From Vibrio europaeus (GTDB lineage: Bacteria; Pseudomonadota; Gammaproteobacteria; Enterobacterales; Vibrionaceae): DNA of 64,000 nt. A program made the translations under genes and the position numbers. How positions within the stretch are numbered: position 1 is the first letter of the stretch; each line of letters begins with the position of its first letter. Location of the stretch: positions 248,001 to 312,000 of the forward strand of contig NZ_LUAX01000007.1 of NCBI RefSeq assembly GCF_001695575.1, given 5' to 3'. Shown in pieces: positions 54,872 through 63,206 of this stretch. The notes under the pieces are model-generated. The model saw nothing but the letters and a program-made list of their open reading frames with translations. It did no database searches and was not told the DNA's origin.

Positions 54872-56296
54872 TCATGATTTGAACATTTCAGCAAGGGTGC
54901 GAATATTGGGCTCGATTTCATCTAGAACGACATTACCAAAACCTAAGACTGCGCCAGACCAATCTCGCTGCACTCCACCATCATGCTGTTCGTAGTAAGA
55001 AAAAGGGCGAATCACGATGCCACAAGAGCTCGCACGTGCAGCCCAATCATGCTCACTAATATGCCCTCGCCATTTCACCGTGACATGCAACCCTGCCGCT
55101 TGGCTGATCACTTCCAAATCCCGTTGGAAATAACGTTCTATCATAGTCAGCATCATTTGATGTTTTTGTTTGTACAAACGCCGCATCTTTCTAATATGAC
55201 GAACCAAGTCACCTTCGGCAATAAAATCCGCTAGAGCAGTTTGAGTATGACTTGGAGAGTCGCCACTTAGCGCATCTTTTATGCTTAGCGCTTGTTCAAC
55301 CATGGGTTTAGGTAAAACCAGATAACCTAGGCGTAAGCTATTGAACATCACTTTACTCAGTGAACCGACGTAAATGACGTGTTGATCATGACCTGTTTTA
55401 GCCGCTAAGCCCTGAAGGCTTGGATATGGGCGGTGAGCAAACTGAAATTCGCTGTCATAATCATCTTCAATGATCCAGCCGTTACGATTTTTCGCCCATT
55501 CAATTAGCCTTAAACGCTGATTGATATCTAAGGTCGTGCCAAGCGGATATTGGTTACTTGGGGTGACGTAAATCACCTTGCTACTACTGCTTTCAACTAG
55601 GTTTAAATCCAAACCCGACTTAGGGACAACGACCGCGGGGCTCCAATCACAATTAAGCAAGTTGAGAACTTTAGCCATCTGCGCATATCCAGGCTGCTCC
55701 ATCAAAATGCTGTGACCTTCTTTTACTGTCAGCAAAGCTGCTATGGTTAGAGCTTGCTGCGCTCCCGACGTAATAACTACCCTATCTGGATCGCAGACCA
55801 CAGAACGGCTCGTCGCCAAGTAGCTTGCAAGTGCTTCTCGCAGATTGCCGTCACCTTGAACATCTTGCCCTCCCAGTAGGTTTACGCGACTAATATGACG
55901 AGATAACAATCTTTGCCATTTCTGGGTTGGAAAATCGCCGAGGTCCGGAACACCGGGCGAAAACGCGCGACTGTAATCAGCAGCTTTAACAGGGCGGCTT
56001 GGTTCAATGGATTGATAAGCCGTTGTCACGAACTGGTCCGGCAGTTCAAGCGCAACAAAGTAGCCCGAGCCAGCTCGGCTCTCCAAATAACCTTCAGCAT
56101 GCAGCTGTTCATACGCATGGATTACCGTATTCCGGCTCAGGTTCAGTTCCTCGGCCAGTTTACGTGTCGAAGGAAGCTTGAGCCCCTTTCCCCATAACTG
56201 CCCAACGATTTTATCTCTAACTGCGTTAAATAACGCATCTTGCTTAGTACGACTCTCGTTACCTAATTGAAGATCGCCAATATCGATTAACGCCAT
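54872..56296 (-). CDS. MocR family GntR-aminotransferase regulator
   Basis: About 474 residues. N-terminal GntR winged HTH (residues about 15-80; GLKLPSTRKLAEELNLSRNTVIHAYEQLHAEGYLESRAGSGYFV) fused to a PLP-binding class I aminotransferase domain with the DYDSEFQF and GSLSKVMFNSLRLGYLVLP (PLP lysine in SLSK) blocks. MocR proteins use PLP and an amino-acid-derived ligand to control transcription, often of vitamin B6 or amino-acid genes. It is divergent from a flavin-oxidase-like gene at 56392, the likely target. ATG 56296 has GGA seven bases upstream; ATG 56308 is an alternative. Confidence 0.92.
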   Translation of the reverse strand: MALIDIGDLQLGNESRTKQDALFNAVRDKIVGQLWGKGLKLPSTRKLAEELNLSRNTVIHAYEQLHAEGYLESRAGSGYFVALELPDQFVTTAYQSIEPSRPVKAADYSRAFSPGVPDLGDFPTQKWQRLLSRHISRVNLLGGQDVQGDGNLREALASYLATSRSVVCDPDRVVITSGAQQALTIAALLTVKEGHSILMEQPGYAQMAKVLNLLNCDWSPAVVVPKSGLDLNLVESSSSKVIYVTPSNQYPLGTTLDINQRLRLIEWAKNRNGWIIEDDYDSEFQFAHRPYPSLQGLAAKTGHDQHVIYVGSLSKVMFNSLRLGYLVLPKPMVEQALSIKDALSGDSPSHTQTALADFIAEGDLVRHIRKMRRLYKQKHQMMLTMIERYFQRDLEVISQAAGLHVTVKWRGHISEHDWAARASSCGIVIRPFSYYEQHDGGVQRDWSGAVLGFGNVVLDEIEPNIRTLAEMFKS

Positions 56297-56391
56297 AAGT
56301 GGATCCATCCATCAAATAGAAGTGGCTCTAAATTTAGTACCAATTTAAAGATACATTTTCTGTAAATCAAATATTTGCAGGAGGCAAAGCA

Positions 56392-57057
56392 ATGTTATCA
56401 GCAACCAAAAGAACTGAACTTAAGAAAGGGGCTCATAAAGCCGTTACCGAGCAACAAGCCTTGTACGACATTATCGACGAGTCATTAGTGGCTCACATCG
56501 CCATCTCAGACAGTGAGCAGCCCTATGTCATCCCGATGTTGGCATGGCGCGTAGAAGATACCGTCTATATTCACGGAGCAAACAACAGTCGGCTGATGCG
56601 CAATTTAAAAGGTGGGGTCAATACTTGTTTAACATTCACCTTGTTCGATGGCTGGGTTTTAGCAAGAAGCGCATTCCATCATAGCGCCCACTATCGAAGT
56701 GCGGTTGTACTTGGTCATTTCACTGGGATAGAAGATAAGCACGAGAAAGACCGATTACTGAACCATTTTGTTGAGCAAATCGCGCCCGGAAGAACCAATG
56801 ACGTGAGGCTCAGCAGTGAACGAGAGCTAAACAGCACTATGTTGCTCGCCATCCCTCTAACCGAAGCGTCGGTAAAAGTCAGCAAAGGAGATGTCAATGA
56901 TGATCTAGGCGATATGGACCAAACCACTTTTGCTGGCTTCCTACCATACCGAACCGTTGTGGGTCCTTTGAAGGCAATGCCAGATTCCAAACACAGCCAA
57001 ACACCAGACTACAGCCAAGCCTATGGTTCACGCTGGCACGACCAACAAGGCAAGTAA
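56392..57057 (+). CDS. Pyridoxamine-5'-phosphate oxidase-like FMN-binding protein
   Basis: A 221-residue split-barrel protein, residues about 20-150 containing YVIPMLAWRVEDTVYIHGANNSRLMRNLKGGVNTCLTFTLFDG, the FMN-barrel pattern of pyridoxamine-oxidase-type proteins (also MSMEG_3356/F420-type). It has no signal peptide. GGAGGCAAAGCA precedes the ATG. It is divergent from a MocR regulator, which controls it by context. The reaction is unknown; FMN-dependent reduction is plausible. Confidence 0.9.
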   Translation: MLSATKRTELKKGAHKAVTEQQALYDIIDESLVAHIAISDSEQPYVIPMLAWRVEDTVYIHGANNSRLMRNLKGGVNTCLTFTLFDGWVLARSAFHHSAHYRSAVVLGHFTGIEDKHEKDRLLNHFVEQIAPGRTNDVRLSSERELNSTMLLAIPLTEASVKVSKGDVNDDLGDMDQTTFAGFLPYRTVVGPLKAMPDSKHSQTPDYSQAYGSRWHDQQGK

Positions 57058-57065
57058 CATCATAC

Positions 57066-58076
57066 TTAACGCTCATCTAAGCAGTAATGCTGAACATATT
57101 GGATGGGCGTTAGTCCTCTATTTTTCTTAAACATTCGATTGAAGCTTGCAGTATTCTGATAGCCAAGCCGACGCGCGATCTCATCAATAGCGACGCCATT
57201 GGTCAACATTGAGACGGCAATGTTACTCAGCACATACCCGCAGACGGTCGAGAAGTTCATTCCAAGCTTGCGCAGTGCTCGCTGAAACTGCTGTGTCGAC
57301 ATGCCCAATAAGCTGCTGACATGATCAAGTATCGGTAAACCATGAAAACGGCTGTAGTTAAGTACTTCATAAATCACTTTAACTTCATCTTCTGGATCCG
57401 GCATATTGAGCAGTTCATCCAAGTCAGAGAAATTCATCGCGAGTCGCCCTTTACGGATACTGGACTGTTGCTTGGTAGCCAAACGAACCTCGGAGTGAAA
57501 CCAAATCTCAGTGCATGAATGGCTCCAGTCAATGTCGCAACCAAAGAACACTCGATACTTCTCTATGTTGTTGCGAGTTCCTGATAAGCGTACTCTTAAA
57601 GGGGAATAATTCGAGCCAAGATAGAGCCTCATCACTTTTACCAGCACGACCGCCATACGAACACTATCATGGACTTTGACCTGAGGACTGACATAGGGAT
57701 TACGGTAAGTCCATTTTATGATGGAGCCACTTAAAGCCGCCGACAAAAACGCACCATTTTGTAAACTATTGAGACCATAGTTCATACGCCGTATCGTCGA
57801 AGCAAAGTCAAAGCCTGACAATAACCAGTGACTGATTGCTCCGATTCGCGCAATGTCATTGTCTTGCATCAGTTCAAGCACAATGTCCGGATTACCCGTG
57901 TTGTATTCAAGTTTGGCAAACCATTGATTAACTTCCGAAAGGGGAATAAGCGTCATCGGATTATGAAAAACCTCGTCCGGTATCCCAAGGGAGCCTTTCT
58001 CCAAATCATAACGCTTGTGAGCTTCTAGGTGCATGTTGTAAATACCTATGGCTCGCATAAATCTCACTTTATCCAT
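57066..58076 (-). CDS. AraC family transcriptional regulator
   Basis: A 336-residue regulator with a large N-terminal domain of the Arabinose_bd/AraC-type class (residues about 20-210; ALSGSIIKWTYRNPYVSPQV) and a C-terminal pair of helix-turn-helix motifs (LDHVSSLLGMSTQQFQRALRKLG and IDEIARRLGYQNTASFNRMFKKNRG). It is divergent from the DUF3302-HlyD pair, and a palindromic site lies right in front of its start. It may control that pair. Confidence 0.92.
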   Translation of the reverse strand: MDKVRFMRAIGIYNMHLEAHKRYDLEKGSLGIPDEVFHNPMTLIPLSEVNQWFAKLEYNTGNPDIVLELMQDNDIARIGAISHWLLSGFDFASTIRRMNYGLNSLQNGAFLSAALSGSIIKWTYRNPYVSPQVKVHDSVRMAVVLVKVMRLYLGSNYSPLRVRLSGTRNNIEKYRVFFGCDIDWSHSCTEIWFHSEVRLATKQQSSIRKGRLAMNFSDLDELLNMPDPEDEVKVIYEVLNYSRFHGLPILDHVSSLLGMSTQQFQRALRKLGMNFSTVCGYVLSNIAVSMLTNGVAIDEIARRLGYQNTASFNRMFKKNRGLTPIQYVQHYCLDER

Positions 58077-58078
58077 TT

Positions 58079-58119
58079 ACAGATTAACTCAATATCTTGC
58101 GTCATGTGATTTAATCTGT
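58079..58119. promoter_or_regulatory. Inverted repeat in the AraC-DUF3302 divergent region
   Basis: ACAGATTAA (58079-58087) and TTAATCTGT (58111-58119) are exact inverted copies separated by 23 bases, immediately upstream of the AraC start. They may be half-sites for the AraC protein. Confidence 0.4.
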
Positions 58120-58184
58120 CACAACCCATCGACTTTTTCAATTCTAGATCACAATCAAGCTCTGTTATTACTTTGGAGCCTTGA

Positions 58185-58508
58185 ATGAGTTTACTAAGTG
58201 TCCCGTTCGTCGGAACAAATGCCGATACAATTTTGCACGTTGTCGCAACAGTTGTTCTTGTTGCCACCGTCGGCGCTGCATTATTTGGATTTTGGAAATT
58301 CCACGAACTACCAATCAATAAAGCCCATAGCAAAGATCATCATCAAATTGGATTGATAACGGCACTCACATGGATTGGTTTCATCTGGCACTGGGTTTGG
58401 GTTGTCGCCGTTATTCTCGCCTTCGTTGATATGGAAAAAGCCATCATCAACCTACGTGATACCTGGCGTCATGCCCCGAAAAGTAACAACACTGAAGGAG
58501 AAGCGTAA
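58185..58508 (+). CDS. DUF3302 (YibI/YiaW-type) small membrane protein
   Basis: A 107-residue membrane protein with two helices (about residues 15-40 and 55-85), with FHELPINKAHSKDHHQIGLI between them, similar to the FHDIPYLIAKKR-type core of DUF3302 proteins YibI and YiaW. In E. coli these lie next to the HlyD proteins YibH and YiaV, the same pairing as here: its stop codon TAA overlaps the ATG of the next gene (TAATG), so translation is coupled. Function unknown. TTGGAGCC precedes its own ATG. Confidence 0.85.
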   Translation: MSLLSVPFVGTNADTILHVVATVVLVATVGAALFGFWKFHELPINKAHSKDHHQIGLITALTWIGFIWHWVWVVAVILAFVDMEKAIINLRDTWRHAPKSNNTEGEA

Positions 58509-59731
58509 TGTTAGAAGGTTTAGCCGTCTGGGCACTGTTTATCTATTTGCTCCGCCTTGTTGGAATGCCTTGGAACAAAGCAACTAAGTCATTCGCTTAT
58601 CTCGGTGGCGCCTCTTGGCTAATGTTTGTTTGGGTGGGTCTGATCAACTTTACGCCAATGGATCTCTCTGGTGGTTCTGTAGTTCAATCACCGCACATAC
58701 AGCTGCGTCCTGACTCGCCAAATGTGACAGGTAAAGTGGACAAAATCTATATTGAGCCAAACCAACAAGTTTCAAAGGGTCAGCTCATTTACGAAATCGA
58801 TCCTACCCAATACCAGATATCCCTCAATCAAGCGCATGTCGCAGAGGAATCAGCAGGCGTGGCTTACCAAGTAGCAAAAGAAGATATCGCGATTGCTCAA
58901 GCAACGTATCAATCTATGCAGCAAGAAGTGAAGACAACAGAAAGCCGTTTAGCGGCAGCAAAAGTCGATCACAAACTGCAAGTTAAAATGCTAAAGCGCT
59001 ATCAAGAGCAAAACCGTGTCGTGGAAAACACTATCACCGCAAGTGATATTGATAAACAACAAACCACCGTCGAGAAGGCGCAGCACAATATTTCAACCAT
59101 TGAGTCAGAGTTAAGCACCAAAATAGTAGATGCCGAAAAAGCCAAACTCTCAATAACTAAGGCCAAGCTGACCGTAAAAAGTAAACAAGCCGATTGGAAG
59201 ACTGCTCGCGAGAAGCTCGCTAAAGCACAATGGGACTTAGACAGTACCAAGGTATACGCTCCGGCCGACGGTTTCGTTACTAACTTTATACTTCGTGAAG
59301 GGCAGCGTGTCTCTATGATGCCAAGACTTCAAATGTACACCGATGAGAAATATGTGCTTATGCGTGTGAATCATCAGGCAATTCGAAATGTTAAACCGGG
59401 TCATGCGGCAGAATTTGCTTCTTCTGTTTATCCGGGCAAGATCTTCTCAGCTCAGGTTGAAGGTATTGTGGAGGCAACGGGTGAATCTCAAGGTAACTTA
59501 CTTGGATTTGATCAACCAGTGCGTACGACGACAGGTCAAAACCTTCAAAATAAGCACCACTTTGTTAGATTGAAAATCGATGAAACCGATGGCTATGACA
59601 TTCCCGTAGGTTCTGTTGGTTTAGCTTGGGTCAGCGGCGATAAACCGATTGGCTTCATGGCATTTCTAGATGCGATTCGCGGCATCATCATTCGTATGAA
59701 GTCCCAGCTCTACTTCTTCTATTCCATTTAA
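58508..59731 (+). CDS. HlyD family membrane-fusion protein (YibH/YiaV type)
   Basis: A 407-residue periplasmic adaptor. N-terminal membrane helix or two (residues about 5-55), biotinyl-lipoyl half-barrel (GKVDKIYIEPNQQVSKGQLIYEIDPTQY), long alpha-hairpin coiled coil (about 110-240), second lipoyl half (STKVYAPADGFVTNFILREGQRVS) and a beta-barrel domain. It resembles YibH/YiaV rather than a classical RND partner, and no exporter pump gene is adjacent; only the DUF3302 gene precedes it, overlapping by one base. Role: envelope transport or integrity. Confidence 0.9.
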   Translation: MLEGLAVWALFIYLLRLVGMPWNKATKSFAYLGGASWLMFVWVGLINFTPMDLSGGSVVQSPHIQLRPDSPNVTGKVDKIYIEPNQQVSKGQLIYEIDPTQYQISLNQAHVAEESAGVAYQVAKEDIAIAQATYQSMQQEVKTTESRLAAAKVDHKLQVKMLKRYQEQNRVVENTITASDIDKQQTTVEKAQHNISTIESELSTKIVDAEKAKLSITKAKLTVKSKQADWKTAREKLAKAQWDLDSTKVYAPADGFVTNFILREGQRVSMMPRLQMYTDEKYVLMRVNHQAIRNVKPGHAAEFASSVYPGKIFSAQVEGIVEATGESQGNLLGFDQPVRTTTGQNLQNKHHFVRLKIDETDGYDIPVGSVGLAWVSGDKPIGFMAFLDAIRGIIIRMKSQLYFFYSI

Positions 59732-59737
59732 GACCTT

Positions 59738-59765
59738 AAGACCGCTAGCAATAGCGGTCTTTTCG
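59738..59765 (+). terminator. Terminator after the HlyD gene
   Basis: AAGACCGCTA / TAGCGGTCTT stem (59738-59747 and 59752-59761) with a four-base loop and TT. Confidence 0.85.
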
Positions 59766-59856
59766 TTTGTTACAGATGAACAAGGTATTGTTTTTCCGCC
59801 ACTTTAGAGTACTTTGATAACCAGTTAAGCAAATTACCAAGTTTACGAGGTGCTCA

Positions 59857-61203
59857 GTGAGCCAGTTTCAAGACCTCTCCGTTTTAATTGAACAAATCGC
59901 ACAAGCAGAAGAAAGTGAGCAAGTTGCCATTCTTAATGATCTGATCGAAGTTGGATTGGAATCTGGCTCTGTGGCGCTTATTCTCGAAGCTTTCCCTATT
60001 GAAGACAGGGTAAAGCTATGGCGAGGGCTACCGCTTGAGCTTCATATTGAGGTACTCACAGAAGCGCGTGCCGAAGTACGTCACTCAATCATTGACGAGC
60101 TGTCTGAAACGGAGCTCAAACTCACCTTAGCTAAGCTAGATAACCTCTCTTTAATCGAGTGGGCTGATTCACTGCCTGACGAGATTATTAACGAAGCGCT
60201 GCAACTGATCGAAAAAGATGAACTAGAACTTTACGATCAGGCTAATGAATATGAAGATGATGAACTTGGTCGCTGGGCAGAAAGAAAAGTTGTGACCCTA
60301 CCCTTCAATATTTCGGTGGAGAAAGCGAAGATACTTATGGAGCGATACAGTTACGATGCTCCGCAGCACATCTACCTGATCAATAAGCGTAAACAGTTTC
60401 GTGGTTTAGTCAGTTACATTGACCTTCTTAGAGCAGAGCCAAGCGAAAGACTCAAAAACATCTCAATCGAGAATGTACTGACGCTCAATGCAAAACTGAC
60501 GCTGGCTGAGAGCATTGAAGCTCTAGAGCACTCCTCTTTATCAGCGATGCCAGTGACCGACGACAAGCAGATTTTGGTCGGAGAAGTTGATTGGCACTTT
60601 GCTCTTACCACTCAAAGGGAAATCTATGAAACCCGCTTAATGGCCGGTACGGGTATGGATGAAGGGGACGACCTATTCGCCCCTGTACTCAAAAGCTCAC
60701 AAAAACGCGGAGTATGGCTTGGTATTAATTTAATGACAGCGATTCTGGCGTCGGTGACTATCGGCTTGTTTGAAGATGTAATTGCGCAAGTTGTCGCTTT
60801 GGCGGTACTGATGCCAATTGTTGCTTCAATGGGAGGAATCGCAGGTAGTCAAACACTGACGCTAATGATTCGTGCCATGGCGCTCAATCAGATCACTCCA
60901 GGTAACCGCTGGGCGCTGCTAAAAAACGAAATTGGCATTGGCTCTATTAATGGCTTGCTTTGGGCGCTAATCATTGGTGGTCTGGCAGGGTTATGGTTCC
61001 AATCAACTATTCTTGGCGCAACCATAGCGCTTGCTATTGTGGTCAATATTATCACCGCGGCTCTGTTTGGTGTCCTTATCCCCATTATTCTCGACAAACT
61101 GAAGCTCGACCCTGCACTTGCAGGATCGGTCATTCTCACGACGGTGACGGACGTTGTCGGCTTCTTTGCCTTCCTCGGAACTGCGAGCTTAGTGATGTTA
61201 TAA
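59857..61203 (+). CDS. mgtE: MgtE magnesium transporter
   Basis: A 448-residue MgtE: N-terminal helical domain (about 10-125, with the LEAFPIEDRVKLWRGLPLE repeat pattern), two CBS domains (about 130-255) and a five-helix channel domain (about 280-448) with ASMGGIAGSQTLTLMIRAMALNQI (the pore-signature region) and LDPALAGSVILTTVTDVVGF. It passes Mg2+ down its potential, gated by CBS-bound Mg2+. The start is GTG 59857 with ACGAGG seven bases upstream. No Mg2+ riboswitch is seen. It ends 157 bases before the qrr gene. Confidence 0.95.
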   Translation: MSQFQDLSVLIEQIAQAEESEQVAILNDLIEVGLESGSVALILEAFPIEDRVKLWRGLPLELHIEVLTEARAEVRHSIIDELSETELKLTLAKLDNLSLIEWADSLPDEIINEALQLIEKDELELYDQANEYEDDELGRWAERKVVTLPFNISVEKAKILMERYSYDAPQHIYLINKRKQFRGLVSYIDLLRAEPSERLKNISIENVLTLNAKLTLAESIEALEHSSLSAMPVTDDKQILVGEVDWHFALTTQREIYETRLMAGTGMDEGDDLFAPVLKSSQKRGVWLGINLMTAILASVTIGLFEDVIAQVVALAVLMPIVASMGGIAGSQTLTLMIRAMALNQITPGNRWALLKNEIGIGSINGLLWALIIGGLAGLWFQSTILGATIALAIVVNIITAALFGVLIPIILDKLKLDPALAGSVILTTVTDVVGFFAFLGTASLVML

Positions 61204-61247
61204 CTTTGGTTAAGTTATTATCATATCATTAGCATTATTGTGGTTAA

Positions 61248-61273
61248 TTGCATTTTGCAATTTCAATATGCAA
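61248..61273. promoter_or_regulatory. Two tandem LuxO binding sites
   Basis: TTGCATTTTGCAA (61248-61260) is an exact LuxO box (TTGCANNNTGCAA); TTTCAATATGCAA (61261-61273) follows directly with one mismatch. They lie about 61-86 bases upstream of the sigma-54 promoter of the qrr gene, the normal position for this activator. Confidence 0.88.
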
Positions 61274-61333
61274 TTAGAACGGCAAAAATGTCCTAAAGTC
61301 GATTAATTTCAGAGCAATTTGGTGCTATTAAAG

Positions 61334-61350
61334 TTGGCACATATAGTGCA
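61334..61350 (+). promoter_or_regulatory. Sigma-54 promoter of qrr
   Basis: TTGGCACATATAGTGCA has GG and GC spaced by exactly ten bases (-24/-12 elements). The predicted start is about 61361, which is the conserved 5' end of Qrr RNAs. Confidence 0.9.
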
Positions 61351-61360
61351 ACAGTAATAG

Positions 61361-61467
61361 CGACCCTTAATTAAGCCGAGGGTCACCTAGCCAACTGACG
61401 TTGTTAGTGAACCCATTTTGTTCACACTTATAGCGGCCAATCTCACTTCTTGAGGTTGGCCTTTTTG
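61361..61467 (+). ncRNA. qrr: Qrr quorum-regulatory small RNA
   Basis: About 107 bases. Stem-loop 1 pairs GACCCT (61362-61367) with AGGGTC (61379-61384). The highly conserved core then reads CCTAGCCAACTGACGTTGTTAG, which base-pairs with quorum-sensing target mRNAs via Hfq. Stem-loop 2 pairs GTGAAC (61407-61412) with GTTCAC (61420-61425). A terminator, GGCCAA (61435-61440) with TTGGCC (61456-61461), ends in TTTTT. The LuxO boxes and sigma-54 promoter in front complete the gene. Which paralogue (Qrr1-5) it is cannot be told; it is not beside luxO, so it is not qrr1. Neighbours are mgtE and codB. Confidence 0.95.
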
Positions 61468-61472
61468 TTTTT

Positions 61473-61536
61473 GGAGAACTGGAGAACTGGAGAACTGGAG
61501 AACTGGAGAACTGGAGAACTGGAGAACTGGAGAACT
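61473..61536 (+). repeat. Perfect 8-copy tandem repeat of GGAGAACT
   Basis: Eight identical, uninterrupted 8-base copies, 64 bases in total, starting six bases after the qrr terminator T tract. It is non-coding, and an 8-base unit is not a multiple of three. It is a candidate for slipped-strand copy-number variation. Confidence 0.97.
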
Positions 61537-61838
61537 GATAAAATGGCCATTTGGTTACAATATCAAGGTTAAAGTTTAAAAATCTGCACTTTACCTTGTC
61601 TTTACATTCAAAAAAGACGTTTGATTATGAAAAACGAATAAAAAGCAAGCACACCACCTTCTCGAAACAACCATCAATCAAACAGTACGTCATTTATATT
61701 AATTACAATCCATCAGTGTCATTTATTGGAGTAAATTAAATAATTTACTCCAAATCTGGCTATTCATATCGATCTTTTTTGAAAGTCACCGAAATCATAA
61801 ACCTTTGGTTATTAAGATTATTATCAAAACAGACTTGT

Positions 61839-61854
61839 ACGCAATCGATTTAGT
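61839..61854. promoter_or_regulatory. PurR-like operator of codBA
   Basis: ACGCAATCGATTTAGT matches 12 of 16 positions of the purine-repressor consensus; E. coli codBA is also PurR-repressed. Confidence 0.45.
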
Positions 61855-61874
61855 TATCAATAAAGCATTGACTC

Positions 61875-61890
61875 TGTGATTTATATCACC
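61875..61890. promoter_or_regulatory. CRP-like site upstream of codBA
   Basis: TGTGA-TTTATA-TCACC matches nine of ten core CRP positions, 69-84 bases before the codB start. Confidence 0.45.
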
Positions 61891-61958
61891 ATAATACGCG
61901 CCGTTTAACTAATTTTTACCTACAATTTGTATTGATAATCTATATGCGGAGGTTATAA

Positions 61959-63197
61959 ATGGCTGCGGACAATAACTACAGTCTTGGACCCGTGCCGGAA
62001 ACGGCAAGGAAGGGAGTCGCTTCACTTACCATGGTAATGCTTGGGCTCACTTTCTTCTCCGCAAGTATGTGGACAGGTGGTTCACTTGGCACTGGCCTCT
62101 CCTTTAATGATTTCTTCCTCGCTGTTCTCATCGGTAACCTTATTCTCGGTATCTACACCTCTTTTCTTGGTTACATTGGCGCTTCTACTGGTCTCTCTAC
62201 TCACCTTCTTGCACGTTTCTCTTTTGGTACCAAAGGCTCATGGCTTCCTTCTGCATTATTAGGTGGTACTCAAGTCGGTTGGTTTGGCGTCGGTGTTGCG
62301 ATGTTTGCCATCCCAGTACAAAAGGCAACAGGCATTGATACCAACACATTGATTGTTGTGTCGGGCTTACTGATGACAGCCACGGTTTACTTCGGCATTA
62401 AAGCCCTAATGGTCTTGTCAGCGATTGCTGTACCTGCGATTGCCATTCTTGGTAGCTACTCGGTTTCTATGGCAGTAGATAGCGTAGGTGGTTTCGAACA
62501 GCTGCAACTCATTCAGCCTGAAACGCCAATGGATTTTTCTATCGCTCTCGCCATGGTAGTTGGTTCATTTGTTAGCGCGGGTACGCTGACTGCTGACTTC
62601 GTTCGATTTGGTAAAAAACCGGCTAGCGCGGTATTAGTCACTATGGTGGCATTCTTTATCGGTAACTCGCTGATGTTTATGTTTGGCGCAGCAGGTGCCG
62701 CAGCGACTGGTCAAGCGGACATCTCTGACGTCATGATCGCTCAGGGCCTGTTACTACCGGCTATCATTGTTCTTGGTCTGAATATCTGGACAACTAACGA
62801 GAACGCGCTGTATGCCTCTGGCCTTGGCTTATCGAACATTACTGGTCGTTCTAGTACCACTATGTCGATCATGAACGGCATCATTGGCACCATCTTCGCG
62901 CTATGGCTTTACAATAACTTTGTTGGTTGGCTGACGTTTCTTTCGACGGCAATTCCACCGATTGGTGGCGTTATCATCGCAGACTTCCTAATCAACCGTA
63001 AACGTTACAAAGATTTTGCAAACGCGCAGTTCCAAACCATTAACTGGGCTGGCATTATCGCTGTTGCAATCGGCGTAGCCGCAGGTAAATTCATTCCCGG
63101 AGTAGTGCCGCTAAATGCTGTACTTGGTGGAGCACTTTGCTACGCTATCTTAAACCCAATTCTCAACAAACACGCGCTGAAAGCACAAACAGCGTAA
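61959..63197 (+). CDS. codB: Cytosine permease
   Basis: A 412-residue NCS1-family carrier with twelve helices, matching E. coli CodB along its whole length (LGLTFFSASMWTGGSLGTGLS, FSFGTKGSWLPS, GGTQVGWFGVGVAMFAIPV, SAGTLTADFVRFG, WLTFLSTAIPPIGGVIIAD). It imports cytosine with protons. GGAGG precedes ATG. codA starts nine bases after its stop. Together they salvage cytosine as uracil plus ammonia. Confidence 0.97.
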   Translation: MAADNNYSLGPVPETARKGVASLTMVMLGLTFFSASMWTGGSLGTGLSFNDFFLAVLIGNLILGIYTSFLGYIGASTGLSTHLLARFSFGTKGSWLPSALLGGTQVGWFGVGVAMFAIPVQKATGIDTNTLIVVSGLLMTATVYFGIKALMVLSAIAVPAIAILGSYSVSMAVDSVGGFEQLQLIQPETPMDFSIALAMVVGSFVSAGTLTADFVRFGKKPASAVLVTMVAFFIGNSLMFMFGAAGAAATGQADISDVMIAQGLLLPAIIVLGLNIWTTNENALYASGLGLSNITGRSSTTMSIMNGIIGTIFALWLYNNFVGWLTFLSTAIPPIGGVIIADFLINRKRYKDFANAQFQTINWAGIIAVAIGVAAGKFIPGVVPLNAVLGGALCYAILNPILNKHALKAQTA

Positions 63198-63206
63198 GGA
63201 AGCATC

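Larger units (their letters stand above)
61537..61958. other. Intergenic region upstream of codB
   Basis: 422 bases, AT-rich, with no ORF that has a ribosome binding site. It holds a perfect 13-bp inverted repeat TTGGAGTAAATTA...TAATTTACTCCAA (61726-61738 and 61741-61753, two-base loop) with no T tract, a PurR-like box at 61839-61854 and a CRP-like site at 61875-61890. The codB leader ends in GGAGG at the start. Confidence 0.65.

Noticed and set aside
61473..61536. Possible CRISPR-like array
   Set aside because: The eight copies are directly adjacent without spacers and only 8 bases each, so this is a simple tandem repeat.
61551..61739. A 62-codon ORF in the codB upstream region
   Set aside because: It begins at TTG with no ribosome binding site, is lysine-rich from AT-rich sequence and its end overlaps the 13-bp inverted repeat.
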